Origin: Rheum nobile
Taxonomy: Eukaryota; Streptophyta; Magnoliopsida; Caryophyllales; Polygonaceae
Assembly (NCBI GenBank): GCA_027886185.1
Contig: WOAB01000583.1
Coordinates: forward strand, 496,001 to 560,000
DNA: 64,000 nucleotides
Reading direction: 5' to 3'
The translations under genes and the position numbers were made by a program. Shown here piece after piece: positions 1-10,557 of the stretch. Positions within the stretch are counted from its first letter, which is position 1; each line of letters begins with the position of its first letter. The notes below the pieces were generated by a model that saw only the letters and a list, made by a program, of their open reading frames with translations, was not told the DNA's origin and ran no database searches.

Positions 1-114
1 GCTTGAAGATTCATTTGTGGGTAAACTTCTTCTTTCAGTTTCTTTCGATTTAGTAACCCTAATTGGTCTTTTCATATTAATGGATTTGTAGGAAACCAAG
101 CACTACAACAAATA

Positions 115-488
115 ATGGCATCTTCATCCGAATCATCATCAAACCCAAATAGGCACCATCAACAAATAAGTGCTCCACAATGCGAGTGTAATTTGAAAAC
201 CATTGTCCGTACTTGGGATTTGCAGTGGAACTACGGAATGAGGTATTGGGGATGCCCAAGACTGGGGTGTTTATACATGAAGAATATTGATTCTATGTAC
301 GAGGACAGGGCACACACGGTTATTCGACAACAATGACGGGAAAAACAAGATCTTGTTAAGGAGAATCAAGATCTTGTTAAGCAAAATCAAGATCTTGTTA
401 AGCAAATCAAGAACTTTTACAAGATCTGGATAAGATGCGTAGGTATAATCTCAAACAATATAATGATGTACATCGTATACTGCCTTGA
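115..488 (+). pseudogene. GRF-type zinc-finger small protein, broken
   Basis: The first 73 codons start at an ATG followed by a Ser-rich leader (MASSSESSSNPN). They then give a C-x-C...W...GMRYWGCPR...C pattern, which resembles the GRF zinc finger of small plant proteins that bind single-stranded nucleic acid or accompany transposons. A TGA at 334-336 ends this frame. The same frame then encodes two or three repeats of a QDLVK(E/Q)N unit, a coiled-coil-like heptad made by a tandem DNA repeat at 350-405. Near 402-406 an A run looks one base short. The neighbouring frame continues the helical pattern (DLDKMRRYNLKQYNDV) to a TGA at 486-488. I read this as a GRF finger plus coiled-coil protein broken by one stop and one frameshift. 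The GRF call is by pattern and residue spacing only; the break is clear from the sequence. Confidence 0.55.
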
Positions 489-507
489 TGTCGTATCTAT
501 TGTGTAA

Positions 508-956
508 TATTGTTTACGTACTATCAACCTTTGTAGGGAGCAAGTAATTTTATCAAAGCAGAGACATGATATGTCGCGAAGTTTTACCAGAAACTATCCT
601 AATTTCTTCAAACGCAACTAGGCGATGTCATTTATTTTGTGCTAGGTTTTCTAAGTTTATGAAGAACTTGTATTATTTCTTGTATTGTGAGCTAAATGTG
701 ATTGTAGTCATCCAACGTAATGAACAATTCCATTCTATCTTCTATGTTGATTATTTTGTGGTGTTTTTTTAGGGTTTTTAGATAAACAAATAAATACTAC
801 AAATAAACAATAATATGACGTAACATTATAATATATATAAAATAATTAATAATTCAACATTGAACCACAAATAAATACTAAAAATATACAATAATATTAC
901 ATACACAAATACCCTAAAGTATAATATAATCATACAATATAATATACACTATAACA
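508..956. other. AT-rich spacer, nothing recognised
   Basis: AT-rich sequence with runs such as AATATAATATACAC near its end. Short open frames here have no recognisable motif. I see no gene, RNA or complete element. Confidence 0.5.
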
Positions 957-1068
957 CCACATGTAACGTGTGGGTACAAACCACACGTAACGTGTGAAAT
1001 GGGCCCATACGTTACGTGTGAATCACTGTCACACGTAACGTGTGGTCCCTTACCACATGTTACGCTCG
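957..1068. repeat. Cluster of ACGT-core palindromes
   Basis: Five near-palindromic copies of about 15 bp, of the form CACACGTAACGTGTG, sit at 957-973, 981-996, 1006-1020, 1030-1045 and 1053-1068, about 25 bp apart. Each has paired ACGT or ACATGT cores, and the first and last copies are more diverged. ACGT is the core of bZIP (G-box or ABRE type) and some bHLH binding sites, so this could be a regulatory array or a hairpin-prone minisatellite. No gene start can be tied to it. Confidence 0.6.
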
Positions 1069-1252
1069 AGCCCTATGCGCTAAACGGCAAAAATGCCTAT
1101 GCGCCGAAAAGTAATCGTGTTAATTTATATAGAAGGAATTATAAGTTTCTGAGACTTGCGTTGGATATATCTTCGTGGTTTTGTGTGCTATTTTATAATT
1201 ATAATATTCATAATTTTCTTTCTTGAGTAGCACCTCGAAATTGTATCATAAA

Positions 1253-2778
1253 TGTTGGAACAAATTTCATTGAACCTTAGGTGTTTTGATGATGATAAAC
1301 ACCATGCATTTGATAGTTTGTTCTCAAGTATTGTTTTAGGAAGAAAAAAAAACATAAGAGCTATTTGGAGAAGTTCCAGAGAATAATGATTGTGACTAAT
1401 GGATTAGTCATCCTAGGGAACAGTAGGAACAATAACATCAAAGCTCAAAAAGAAAAGAAGGAATGAAGATTGTAGGGAACATGGAAAACATAGCAAATAA
1501 AGTTGTCACTGTTCCCATCGAAGAGGCAAATCGCGAGATATTGCGTCTAGGGTTTCGAATGTTTGGTTGGAGCACAAGGAGACGTTTAAACAAGGAAAGT
1601 GAAGATTAAATCTTGCAGATAATGGGTCAGAATTATCATGGAGAGATAAGATCTATTTATGGAAACATGATAATGTCAAGTTCGAAGATATTGTTTGTGG
1701 TATTTTAGGATATTGTTTGATGGAAAGGTATAATGTTATTTATGAGATAATATATCATATTAGACCATAAATAAATTATATTTTCATCATCCTTTGTAGG
1801 CCTATAAATACAAGGCATTATCAACCTAGCTTGACATGCTTCCAAGAGAGAAAGAGATGCATCCAAGAGAGAGACGGCATTAGGAGTTTTGGAGGTTTCT
1901 AAGTAGCCATTGGAGAGCAAGAACACAGGTTGGAGTTCAAGAGACGAGTTTCAAGGCTGTTGGCTCAAGGGAACGATAGAACCGTTCCTACGTCAATGAG
2001 AGTTGCAATCTTTAGGAGCTTTGTAGGGGAAGTCTCTGAGGTGAAGAAGATAACTTTTCAGTGATTTTGAGTTGATAATACGTGCTAAGGGTTGTTAAGC
2101 TTAGAGAGTATTCTAGTAGGGAAATCTAGTTTACGTTGGATCTTTGCTTGACTTGTGTAGCTCGTGTTTATCGATCAATAAAATAAGTAGACTTTAAAAT
2201 CCTAAATACAAGGCATTATCAACCTAGTTTGACATGCTTTCAAGAGAGAAAAAGGAGCATCCAAGAGAGAGATGACACTAGGAGCTTTGGAGGTTTCTAA
2301 GTAGCCATTAGAGAGCAAGAACACAGCTTGGAGTTCAACAGACAAGTTTCAAGGCTGTTGGCTCAAGGGAACGATAGAACCGTTCCTACATCAAGGAGAG
2401 TTGCAATCTTTAGGAGCTTCTTAGGGGGAGTTTCTGAGGTGAATAAGGTAACTTTTCAGTGATTTTGAGTTTGATGTGAGTTGATAATACGTGCTAAGGG
2501 TTGTTAAGCTTAGAGAGTATTCTAGTAGAGAAATCTAATTTACGTGAGATCTTTGATTGACTTATGTAGCTCGTGTTTATCAATAAAAGAAGTAGACTTT
2601 AAAATCATGCTAGGGTAACACCTAGAGGCAAAGGTTTTTCCTTGTGAACAAGTTGGTTGATGGTTTTCCTCTCTACGTGATTGTGTTGCTATTTGTGATA
2701 TTTCGTTGTGCAAAGGTATTGTTCCCTATATAGGAACATTACTTTACTTTGTTACTAACACTTGGTTTCGATCCAACA
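1253..2778. mobile_element. Solo LTR of an LTR retrotransposon (copia-like)
   Basis: The segment begins TGTTGGAACAAA and ends GATCCAACA, giving the TG...CA ends and short inverted termini (TGTTGGA/TCCAACA) of an LTR. It is flanked by ATAAA on the left (1248-1252) and ATAAT on the right (2779-2783), a four-of-five match for a target duplication. No internal coding region or second LTR adjoins it, so it looks like a solo LTR left by LTR-LTR recombination. A TATA-like CCTATAAATA at 1801-1810 would suit an LTR promoter. The copia assignment rests on general resemblance and is tentative. Confidence 0.6.
1804..2606. repeat. Tandem duplication inside the solo LTR
   Basis: Two head-to-tail copies, about 1804-2201 and 2202-2606, both run from TAAATACAAGGCATTATC to GTAGACTTTAAAATC. 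They differ by scattered substitutions and small indels, for example an extra TTTGATGTGAG in the second copy. Only the first copy keeps the TATA-like CTATAAATA; the junction has replaced it in the second. The duplication roughly doubles the transcribed part of the LTR. Confidence 0.85.
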
Positions 2779-3268
2779 ATAATAAAATCAAATCATGAAG
2801 GAGACAACTTTTTCAAGTTAACTTCAACAAGTTAAAAGACAAATTAGAAATAGAAAGAAAATGAGATTTTTTATGAATAATTATTCAAGAAAGTGAATAG
2901 TTAAAGTTAAATAACATATGCTTTAAGGAAACAGTTTCGAAAGCCGGCCCTAGAACCGCTCCCTTCTGGGAGTGTTTCCTAGGAAGCCATCCATGGCTAC
3001 CGGAGGACAGCGCCCACCGGAGACAAGCCGCCGCCTCACCGGCACCCCGCCTCACCCCTGCTCCGACCGAGCTTCTTCCCCCCCCTCTCCGAGCCCGCTC
3101 CGACCGAGCCTGCTCCGACCGAGCCTAGCCACCACCAGCAGCTTCGCCTCACCGAGCACCGCTCCCGGGCTCCCGCCGCCAGCTCCTCTCCCCCCACCGC
3201 CTCCCTCTCCTCTCCTACCTCCCCTTTTCCGCTGCCTCCTTTCTCCCAGATCCAGACCGCCCCTTCTT

Positions 3269-5553
3269 TGTAACACCCCCAAATCTTAACCCATTTGAAA
3301 ATGTATTACCGCCAGTGACCTCGGTTTTCCTCACCAAAGGCTTTACCGTTTAAATACAATCCATGAAACACTTATGATACAAAATCATCATAATATTCGA
3401 TTAAAGCATGAGTCCCAGAATTACATCCCAATTCCGAATAGGACTAAATACAGAGTTAAATAAAATACAGCGGAAGTCTTTCTTAAAATATACAAAAAGG
3501 GGTTGTGATTGCCATGATCACCTGCCCAAGGTTCTCAACCTGATTAAAACATTAACAACATCCAAAAACCACCATCGTCTTCATAGTCATTCTAGTCTCC
3601 TCATATCTGAGCTCTATCTGATGTGCCGAATCGGACGGATGATACCAGCCAACCATGCAGAGAACAATTTTGGTTGGTTAGTCTAATGAAAGACCATGCA
3701 AGGGCACAAAGCAGAAGGTTCGAAGTAGTCGTATTAGGTTAGACTCATCGTCCCTCGAATAACAGTCGAGTACGATAGTCAACCACCATACTGCTACTGG
3801 AATACAGCAAAAGGCATGCACGAGAGAAGATTCTGGAAGACCGAGTCTTCCCATAAATCAACTCGAAAGAAGACTCCAACGAAATGAGTCTTATAGGAAG
3901 ATATGACAAAGTCTAGAACATCACAGAATTACAGTATCGCATTCGAGCGATTAAAAGTTAAGACGAGCTTTCCTAGCTGCACTAGCGCCTAGCTGCACTA
4001 CTCGCCCAAGGTATATTAATTATGTGCGACAACGGCACTTATCTTATGATATTCTCAAACGCACAACACGTTATAAGCTTTTAGATATATGTTTCGTCAT
4101 GAGCGACATATATTGAAGGGAATCCTTCCCAAGGTTTGTGACACTAGCTAAGTGCACCACCTCTATACTCGTGTATCAGAGGTTGGGTCATGACCATCCA
4201 TGTGGTATTAGGTGGGGTCTAGCCACCTCTCTACCAAATTATAAAGAAACGACTAGATCCCAACTAATCCAACGTTCCTAACTACTAGTGCTAACTAAAC
4301 AGTTCAAGCACAACAATAGTCCACAAACATCAACATAACCGCCCTCAAGGCTATCAACATAAATATATATTCATAATAGCGTTGTTCTAACAGATATACA
4401 ACCTATTATAATATCATATTTTAGTTCTCCAAAACAATTAACAAAACTGTTCCCATACGAACACAGTATTCATTCCAAATTAATTACTCAATTAAACAAC
4501 TGATAATTAATGGAAACATGGAATGATGAGCAAGAGCGAACCGCCACTTGCCTTAAATCCGCAGAAGCTTAACGAAGCTAGGTACGACGACAACTGGTTT
4601 CCGGGCTCGAAGCAGGGACAGATCTGGCAACACAGATTCCTTCGGATTGACCCATAAAGAAACCCTAAGTTAGATTCGACAACAACGAGTACGATTCTAA
4701 AGAATAACGGAAGAAATCGAAAGGAACGAAGCCCGATCGAAAGCCACAGAAGCCAAGGCCGAAACAAGCCAAGAGCTTCTGGGCGGCGGTCGCCGCCTGC
4801 CTTACGGCGGGCGCCACTACGAACACCGGGAAAAATTACGAGAGGCACAAAACTCACCGACGACGATCGTTTTGGCTCTCCTTTGCCTTGCTTTGGATTC
4901 TAAGCTTTCAAGGGCCTCCAAAGCTTCACTTTGCAACTGGAATAACACCAAATGGAGCTCCGGCGATTGATTGTGAATTATCCGGCGAAACTTGGATTTC
5001 CGGCGAGATGATTGTGAGGGAGATTGAGCTTCGGATTTGTGCTCAATTCAGCTCCCAAATCCTCCTTTAAATAGCCAAAACTCCAAGGGCACGTGCAGGG
5101 CTAAGATCGGAGGTCACCCGATTCTCCGACCATCACGGAGTCCAGCCGGCGAGGCAGGGCTAGGCCTGCATCTAGGCGGCGGTCGCTGCCCATTTTGGCC
5201 TACGGCGGTCGCTGCGTTTTGGCCTACGGCGGTCGCTGCTTTTCGGCGCCACTTGCAAACTTGCCGGAAGAGGATGGCGATGTCAGAGCCTGCCTTACGG
5301 CGGTCGCCGCCAAGCCCATTATTCGTCCGTTTAAGCTTGGAACAATAAGGTCTTAATCCGGGATAAATAATAATCGTACACGAACGAGTATTAAGTCCCA
5401 AAATACGTCGACTGTATATTATTTCACTTAGAAAAATATTACAGAGATTAAGAACATTACAGAATGTCTTTCTGTCTCTGAAATTAAATCGACGTACACA
5501 ACAGACATTCAGGTAATTTCCAAAATACCCTTACAGAAATATGGGGTATCACA
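3269..5553 (-). repeat. 3' LTR of the chromovirus
   Basis: It starts TGTAACACCCCCAAATC and ends GGGGTATCACA on the plus strand, that is, TGTGATACC...GTTACA in the element's sense. It matches the right-hand LTR along its whole length apart from substitutions, and the right LTR has some extra GC-rich units. GC islands of the GGCGGTCGC type lie at about 4787-4816, 5180-5242 and 5296-5312. Short open frames inside are not genes. Confidence 0.9.
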
Positions 5554-5554
5554 T

Positions 5555-5572
5555 CACCTCCCCCTTAAAAGA
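5555..5572 (-). other. Polypurine tract of the chromovirus
   Basis: In the element's sense (minus strand) the bases just before the 3' LTR read TTTTAAGGGGGAGGTGA. This is the expected plus-strand primer site next to TGTGATACC. The location directly inside the LTR supports the minus orientation. Confidence 0.85.
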
Positions 5573-5589
5573 AGTTTCGACCCCGAAAC

Positions 5590-7560
5590 TTAGGTCGCAA
5601 ATAACTCGGGAAAACGTCTGAGCATATCTGCCTCAGTTTCCCATGTTTCCCAAGTAACTTCTTCAGTCCCTGACTTGGACCACAGAATTCGTACCAACGG
5701 TACGATCTTGTTGCGCAATTGCTTTTCACGACGCTCGAGAATGTGCACAGGCATCTCTTCGTAGGTACCATTTGCCTGAATCTCGATGTCCTCGTAGCTT
5801 AGCACATGAGACTCATCTGGTACGTAATTCCTTAGCAAGGATACGTGGAACACATTATGCACTGGGTGTGCCGATGGCGGCAATGCCAAGCGGTACGCTA
5901 GAGATCCCACTTTATCAAGAATCTCGAATGGTCCCACGTAGCGAGGGTTAAGCTTCCCACGCTTACCAAATCTGAACACACCCTTGGATGGGGATACTTT
6001 GACAAATACTTTGTCACTAACCTCGAACTCGACAGTTCTACGCTTCTGATCCGCGTAAGACTTCTGTCGACTTTGGGCGGCCAACATTCTTTGTCTAATC
6101 AAAACAATGTCCGAAGCTGTTCTCTCGACCAACTCTGGTCCGAGCAGAATCTTGTCGGCATTCTCATCCCAACAAATCGGAGATCTGCATCTGCGACCAT
6201 ACAAAGCTTCGAACGGAGCCATCTTGATAGTAGCATGCCAGCTATTATTGTATGTGAACTCAATCAGACTCAGGCTGTCTTCCCAGCTAGTCGGACGATC
6301 GAGTACACATGCTCTTAGCATATCCTCCAGGGTCTGGATGGTCCTTTCAGACTGTCCATCTGTTTGAGGATGAAACGCAGTACTGAATCTCAATTCAATT
6401 CCCATGGCCTTGTGAAGTTCTTGCCAAAATCTTGACATGAATCGGCCATCTCGATCCGATATAATGGTCTTGGGAATACCATGCAAACGGATAATCTCCT
6501 TGTGGTAAACTTCTGCTAACTTTTGGGTTTCCCATGTGGTCTTGATGGCTATGAAATGAGCACTCTTCGTAAGCCGGTCCACAATTACCCATATAGCATC
6601 TTTCTGACTTCGAGTCTTTGGTAGCCCAGTGATGAAGTCCATGACGATGTCCTCCCATTTCCATTCTGGCACGGGGAGAGGTAGCAACTCACCACCTGGT
6701 CTGCGGTGTTCGATCTTGACCTTCTGGCAAGTTAAGCATTTTGCCACGAAGTCTGCTACATCCCACTTCATGTTTGGCCACCAAAACTTCTTCCGAAGAT
6801 CCTTGTACATCTTGCTAGAGCCAGGATGTACATAATAAGTTGAAGAATGAGCTTCTCTCATTACTAACTGGCGAAGACCTTCTGTGTCAGGCACACAGAT
6901 CCGGTCTTGAAACCAGAGTGATCCATCATCCTGAATCACAAAACTGGGAGCCTTCCCGTCCATTACTTCACTACTTAACTTCACCAAGATTATGTCATCG
7001 ACTTGCCTTTCTTTGATTTGATCTAGTAGCTTAGCCTGAATTTCCAGCATAGTCAGGTACCCTCTACGTTGATCATACAAGACTTCAGCTTCGCATGACA
7101 TTTGATTTAGTTTAGCCGGAGCAGTAAGTAGAGCAACTATTGTCTCGTGCGTTGTCTTCCGGCTTAGTGCATCGGCTACCATGTTAGCCTTGCCCGGATG
7201 ATACAGCAACTCGATGTCGTAGTCCTTAAGCAACTCTAGCCAGCGACATTGTCTCATATTCAACTCCTTTTGAGTAAATATATATTTGAGACTCTTGTGA
7301 TCCGTGAAGACTTGGCATTTCACCCCATAGAGATAATGCCTCCAAATCTTCAGTGCAAAAACTACCGCTGCTAACTCAAGATCGTGTGTCGGATAGTTTT
7401 CTTCATAAGTCTTGAGTTTTCTGGATGCATAAGCAATCACCTTGCCTCTCTGCATCAATACACAACCCAAACCACATTTTGAAGCATCACTATAGACCAC
7501 ATAATCATCGTTCCCTTCTGGAAGTGCTAACACTGGTGCCGAGGTCAGACGCCGTTTCAA
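5590..7560 (-). pseudogene. Chromovirus pol: end of RT, RNase H, integrase, chromodomain-like tail
   Basis: This is the longest open piece of the polyprotein, 656 codons. RNase H starts near residue 23 ([14 protein letters not shown]) and includes [10 protein letters not shown]. The integrase has an HHCC-type region (about 250-280, ending CLTCQ). Its catalytic triad is in [21 protein letters not shown] and [15 protein letters not shown]. The tail (about 540-655) holds the GPFEIL region and [15 protein letters not shown]...EEVTWE...FPELF, a chromodomain-like end that in chromoviruses steers insertion to modified histones. It is in the same frame as the upstream pieces and is separated only by the stop at 7591-7593. 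This piece itself has no internal lesion. Confidence 0.93.
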
Positions 7561-7590
7561 TTCCTGAAAATTGGCCTCGCACTTGTCATT

Positions 7591-8199
7591 TCAGAAAAAT
7601 TTCTTGTGGACTTTGCGGAGCAGACCGGTCATAGGTAGAGCAATCTTCGAAAATCCCTCTACGAACCGTCTATAATATCCGGCAAGTCCAAGAAAACTGC
7701 GCACCTCCTTCACGTTCTGAGGCTGCTTCCAATTAGCCACAGCTTCAATTTTCTGGGGATCAACCATAACCCCATTATCATTGATCACATGGCCTAGGAA
7801 AGCCACTTCTCTCATCCAGAAGTCACACTTAGACAATTTAGCATACAGCTCATTTTGTCTAAGGACTGATAAGGCAATCCGCAGATGTTCCTCGTGAACC
7901 TCTTCATTCGGAGAATAGATCAGAATGTCGTCGATGAAGACCACCACGAACTTATCCAAGTATTGGTGAAAACATCGATTCATCAGATCCATGAAGACTG
8001 TTGGAGCATTCGTAAGTCCAAAAGGCATTACTACGAACTCGTAGTGACCATATCTGGTCCGGAACGCAGTTCTAGGAATGTCTTCCTTACGAATTCTCAG
8101 CTGATGATAACCCGATCTCAGGTCGATCTTGGATAAAACTTTTGCTCCTTGTAATTGATCCAATAGATCATCAATCCTTGGCAAAGGATATTTATTCAA
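7591..8199 (-). pseudogene. Chromovirus pol: reverse transcriptase core
   Basis: About 200 codons of RT palm. Residues include [15 protein letters not shown], the [11 protein letters not shown] motif and the catalytic YxDD-type box [11 protein letters not shown], then FLGHVI and [15 protein letters not shown]. It is bounded on both sides by in-frame stops: a TGA at 8221-8223 upstream (where the family has Arg before LCIDYREL) and a TGA at 7591-7593 downstream (where the family has Trp). Both fit C-to-T or G-to-A transitions. The frame is shared with the rest of gag-pol. Confidence 0.93.
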
Positions 8200-8220
8200 C
8201 TCGCGATAGTCGATACAAAG

Positions 8221-9309
8221 TCAAAACGATCCATCTTTCTTCTTGACAAATAAAACCGAAGCACCCCAAGGCGATGCGCTCGGCCTTACATAACCCTTGT
8301 CGAGAAGATCCTCGAGTTGCTTCTTCAACTCTTTCATCTCTGCAGGAGCCATCTGGTACGGTGATTTAGAAATCGGCGCCGTACCAGGCTCAAGATCAAT
8401 AGAAAATTCCACATCACGATTTGGGGGTAATCCAGGAATTTCTTCCGGAAAGACATCCGAAAAATCCCTAACCACAGAAATATCAAGAACTGAAGGTTCA
8501 TCTTTCGCGGGCGGATCCAGGTAGCAAAGGTACCCGACACAACCTTGTCGTAGTAGCTTAAACGCAATCATCGCATTGATAAGCCTGCCGTTATCAGCGT
8601 CATTCCGACCCTTAAACATGCACAAGAACTGGCCCCCAGATGACACCGTCACCGTCCTTGAACTAAAGTTGATCATCGCCCCATGATGCGTCAGCCAATC
8701 CATACCGAGAATAATGTCGTATGGAGCCATGGCTATACAAATCAAATCTGCCTCGAATTTCTTACCCTGAATGGTAATCGGAAATTCAGACAACCGCTTC
8801 GTCCCAACCAGACGATCACCATTAGGAAGACTTACAACGAAAGACTCACAAGCTTCGTCGCACACTAATCCTAACTTACTAACACAACTATCCGAAATAA
8901 AGGAATGGGTAACACCCGAATCAAACAGAATGCATACTGAAGTAGAATAAAGGTATAAAGTACCTTGTGCAATTGGAGCGTTAGGTCCATCCGCCTCACG
9001 CATCTCATACAGGCGTTGACCGTGACCTCCAGAAGCAGCTGGGGCTTTCCCCTTATTCTGAGCAGTTGTTTGCATTGACAGGCTAGGAGTCTCAGCTGGC
9101 TTGAACCTGGGCCGGTTATTCTGATTAACTGACCCATATTGTGACTCCATTCCCCTCTGCTTTCCCTGCTGACAGAATTTCTGCATATGGCCTCTATGAC
9201 CACATTCAAAGCATAACTTCTTCTCCTTTGGGCACACAATGCTCTTGTGCCCCGCAGCACCACAATTATAGCACTGGACTGGATTCTTGCTCTGGCCCGT
9301 CTGCTGCAT
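8221..9309 (-). pseudogene. Chromovirus zinc knuckles, protease and start of RT
   Basis: The N-terminal part has two CX2CX4HX4C knuckles (CYNCGAAGHKSIVC and CFECGHRGHMQKFC), so it is the nucleocapsid end of Gag. An aspartic protease follows near residue 130 (LFDSGVTHSFIS, then IILGMDWL). The segment ends with the linker and start of RT (YQMAPAEMKELKKQL...SPWGASVLFVKKKDGSF), cut by the TGA at 8221-8223. It is in frame with gag upstream across a TGA at 9340-9342. This is the usual chromovirus arrangement of one fused Gag-Pol. Confidence 0.93.
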
Positions 9310-9339
9310 TGACCCTCCTTGAGTCGTGTCTGTCTTTGC

Positions 9340-10281
9340 TCAACCAAACTTAGCAAAGTTAGACGGTGGCGCAGGTCGCTTGAATCCACTCCCTTGATTC
9401 TGCATCGATCTTAGCCGATTGCGTCTTTTGGTTGACTCCTCCAGAGTCACCTCCAATTTGTAGGCTGCATTCACATACTGCTCCAGAGTAGAGCATGTGT
9501 GGTGCACCATCATTGGCTTGATATCTGGGCTCATCCACTCGTGGAAATACCAGATTTGCTGTGCCTCGCTGGATATCTCAGGTCCAACGTACTGTAACAG
9601 GTTATTAAACTTGGTCGCAAGCTCGGTTACCTTCCATCCATCCGTTTTAGGGTACAGAAACTCCTTGTGTTTCTCCTCCCTTATAGCACGAGAGAAGAAA
9701 CGGTCTGTCATCTTTGTCTTGAACATCTCCCAGTTCAAAACAGGACTTTCAGCTAAGTCGGTACTCTCCCACCACTCGCTAGCCTCTTCCTTCAACTGAA
9801 GAGAAGCTATATGTACTTTCTCAGCTTCAGTACAATCCACATTGCGGAACAGCCACTCCATGTGGGAAAACCAATGGGTCACCCCGACCGGTTCTCCTTT
9901 TCCGTTGTAACTGTCAGGCCTCATGGAATTAATGTTCTTCAGCGCACGACCATAATTGTCCCGAGTCCTGACTACATTCTCTTGGAATACACGGTTCACT
10001 GGCTCCTCAATTCTAGGAACCGGTGGAGGTATTGGCACACCTTGTGCCTGTGGCACACCTGGTCGTAGTATATCAGTTACTGCCTGCGTAATCATTCCTC
10101 GAAATGCTTCCATTGCAGCAGCATCTAATACTATTGGAGCGTTGGTCTGACCTTGACCATTGCCCCCAGGATGATTGTTGGAACCTAACTCCTGCTCGTC
10201 TTGTCCAACATTTCCTACAGTTGGTCTGGGGTCATTGCTTGTCCCAACACCAGCTCGAATTGTGTTCCTCGTGTTCACCAT
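9340..10281 (-). pseudogene. Chromovirus gag (capsid part)
   Basis: It starts MVNTRNTIRAGVG, a typical start for Gag of this lineage. A Pro/Gln-rich N-terminus follows, then the retrotransposon gag fold (about residues 115-250) with THWFSHMEWLFRN, EASEWWES, FKTKMTDRFF and EKHKEFLYPK. The C-terminus is basic (STKRRNRLRSMQNQ). An in-frame TGA at 9340-9342 separates it from the knuckle and protease segment. Gag forms the particle that packages element RNA. The ATG lies 276 bp downstream of the extra leader frame. Confidence 0.92.
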
Positions 10282-10557
10282 CTGTTTACCGATCCAGTTC
10301 CAAGTATTTTATACATTAATATTATTCAATATACTTAATGTAGCAAAATCACTCAGAGTAGATCAACTTGGTATTTTTATAGATGAACTTGAACTATTTT
10401 ACAACTGCATATTAGCCGATCTCCCGAGCGTCAGGTCAAAATTGCTCGGAGATTGTAGTATTTCACAAAGTACATGCCGCAATACTAGAATATTTACACG
10501 GTACATGCTGAAATACTAAGAAAAGGAAACTACTGCTACAGGCAATGTCGGTCCTTA

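Noticed and set aside
999..1226. 75-codon frame with HVTCGPLPHVT repeats
   Set aside because: The peptide repeat only mirrors the DNA palindrome array; no start context or homologous motif.
2972..3289. Pro/Ser-rich 105-codon frame, with a Gly/Arg-rich frame opposite
   Set aside because: GC-rich, pyrimidine-rich leader of the split retroposon; composition alone keeps both strands open, and the frame crosses the chromovirus boundary.
3408..5401. Several 60-116 codon frames in the chromovirus LTR, also at 11846-13316 and 18871-19221
   Set aside because: They recur in both LTRs on both strands and contain no motifs; LTR sequence, not genes.
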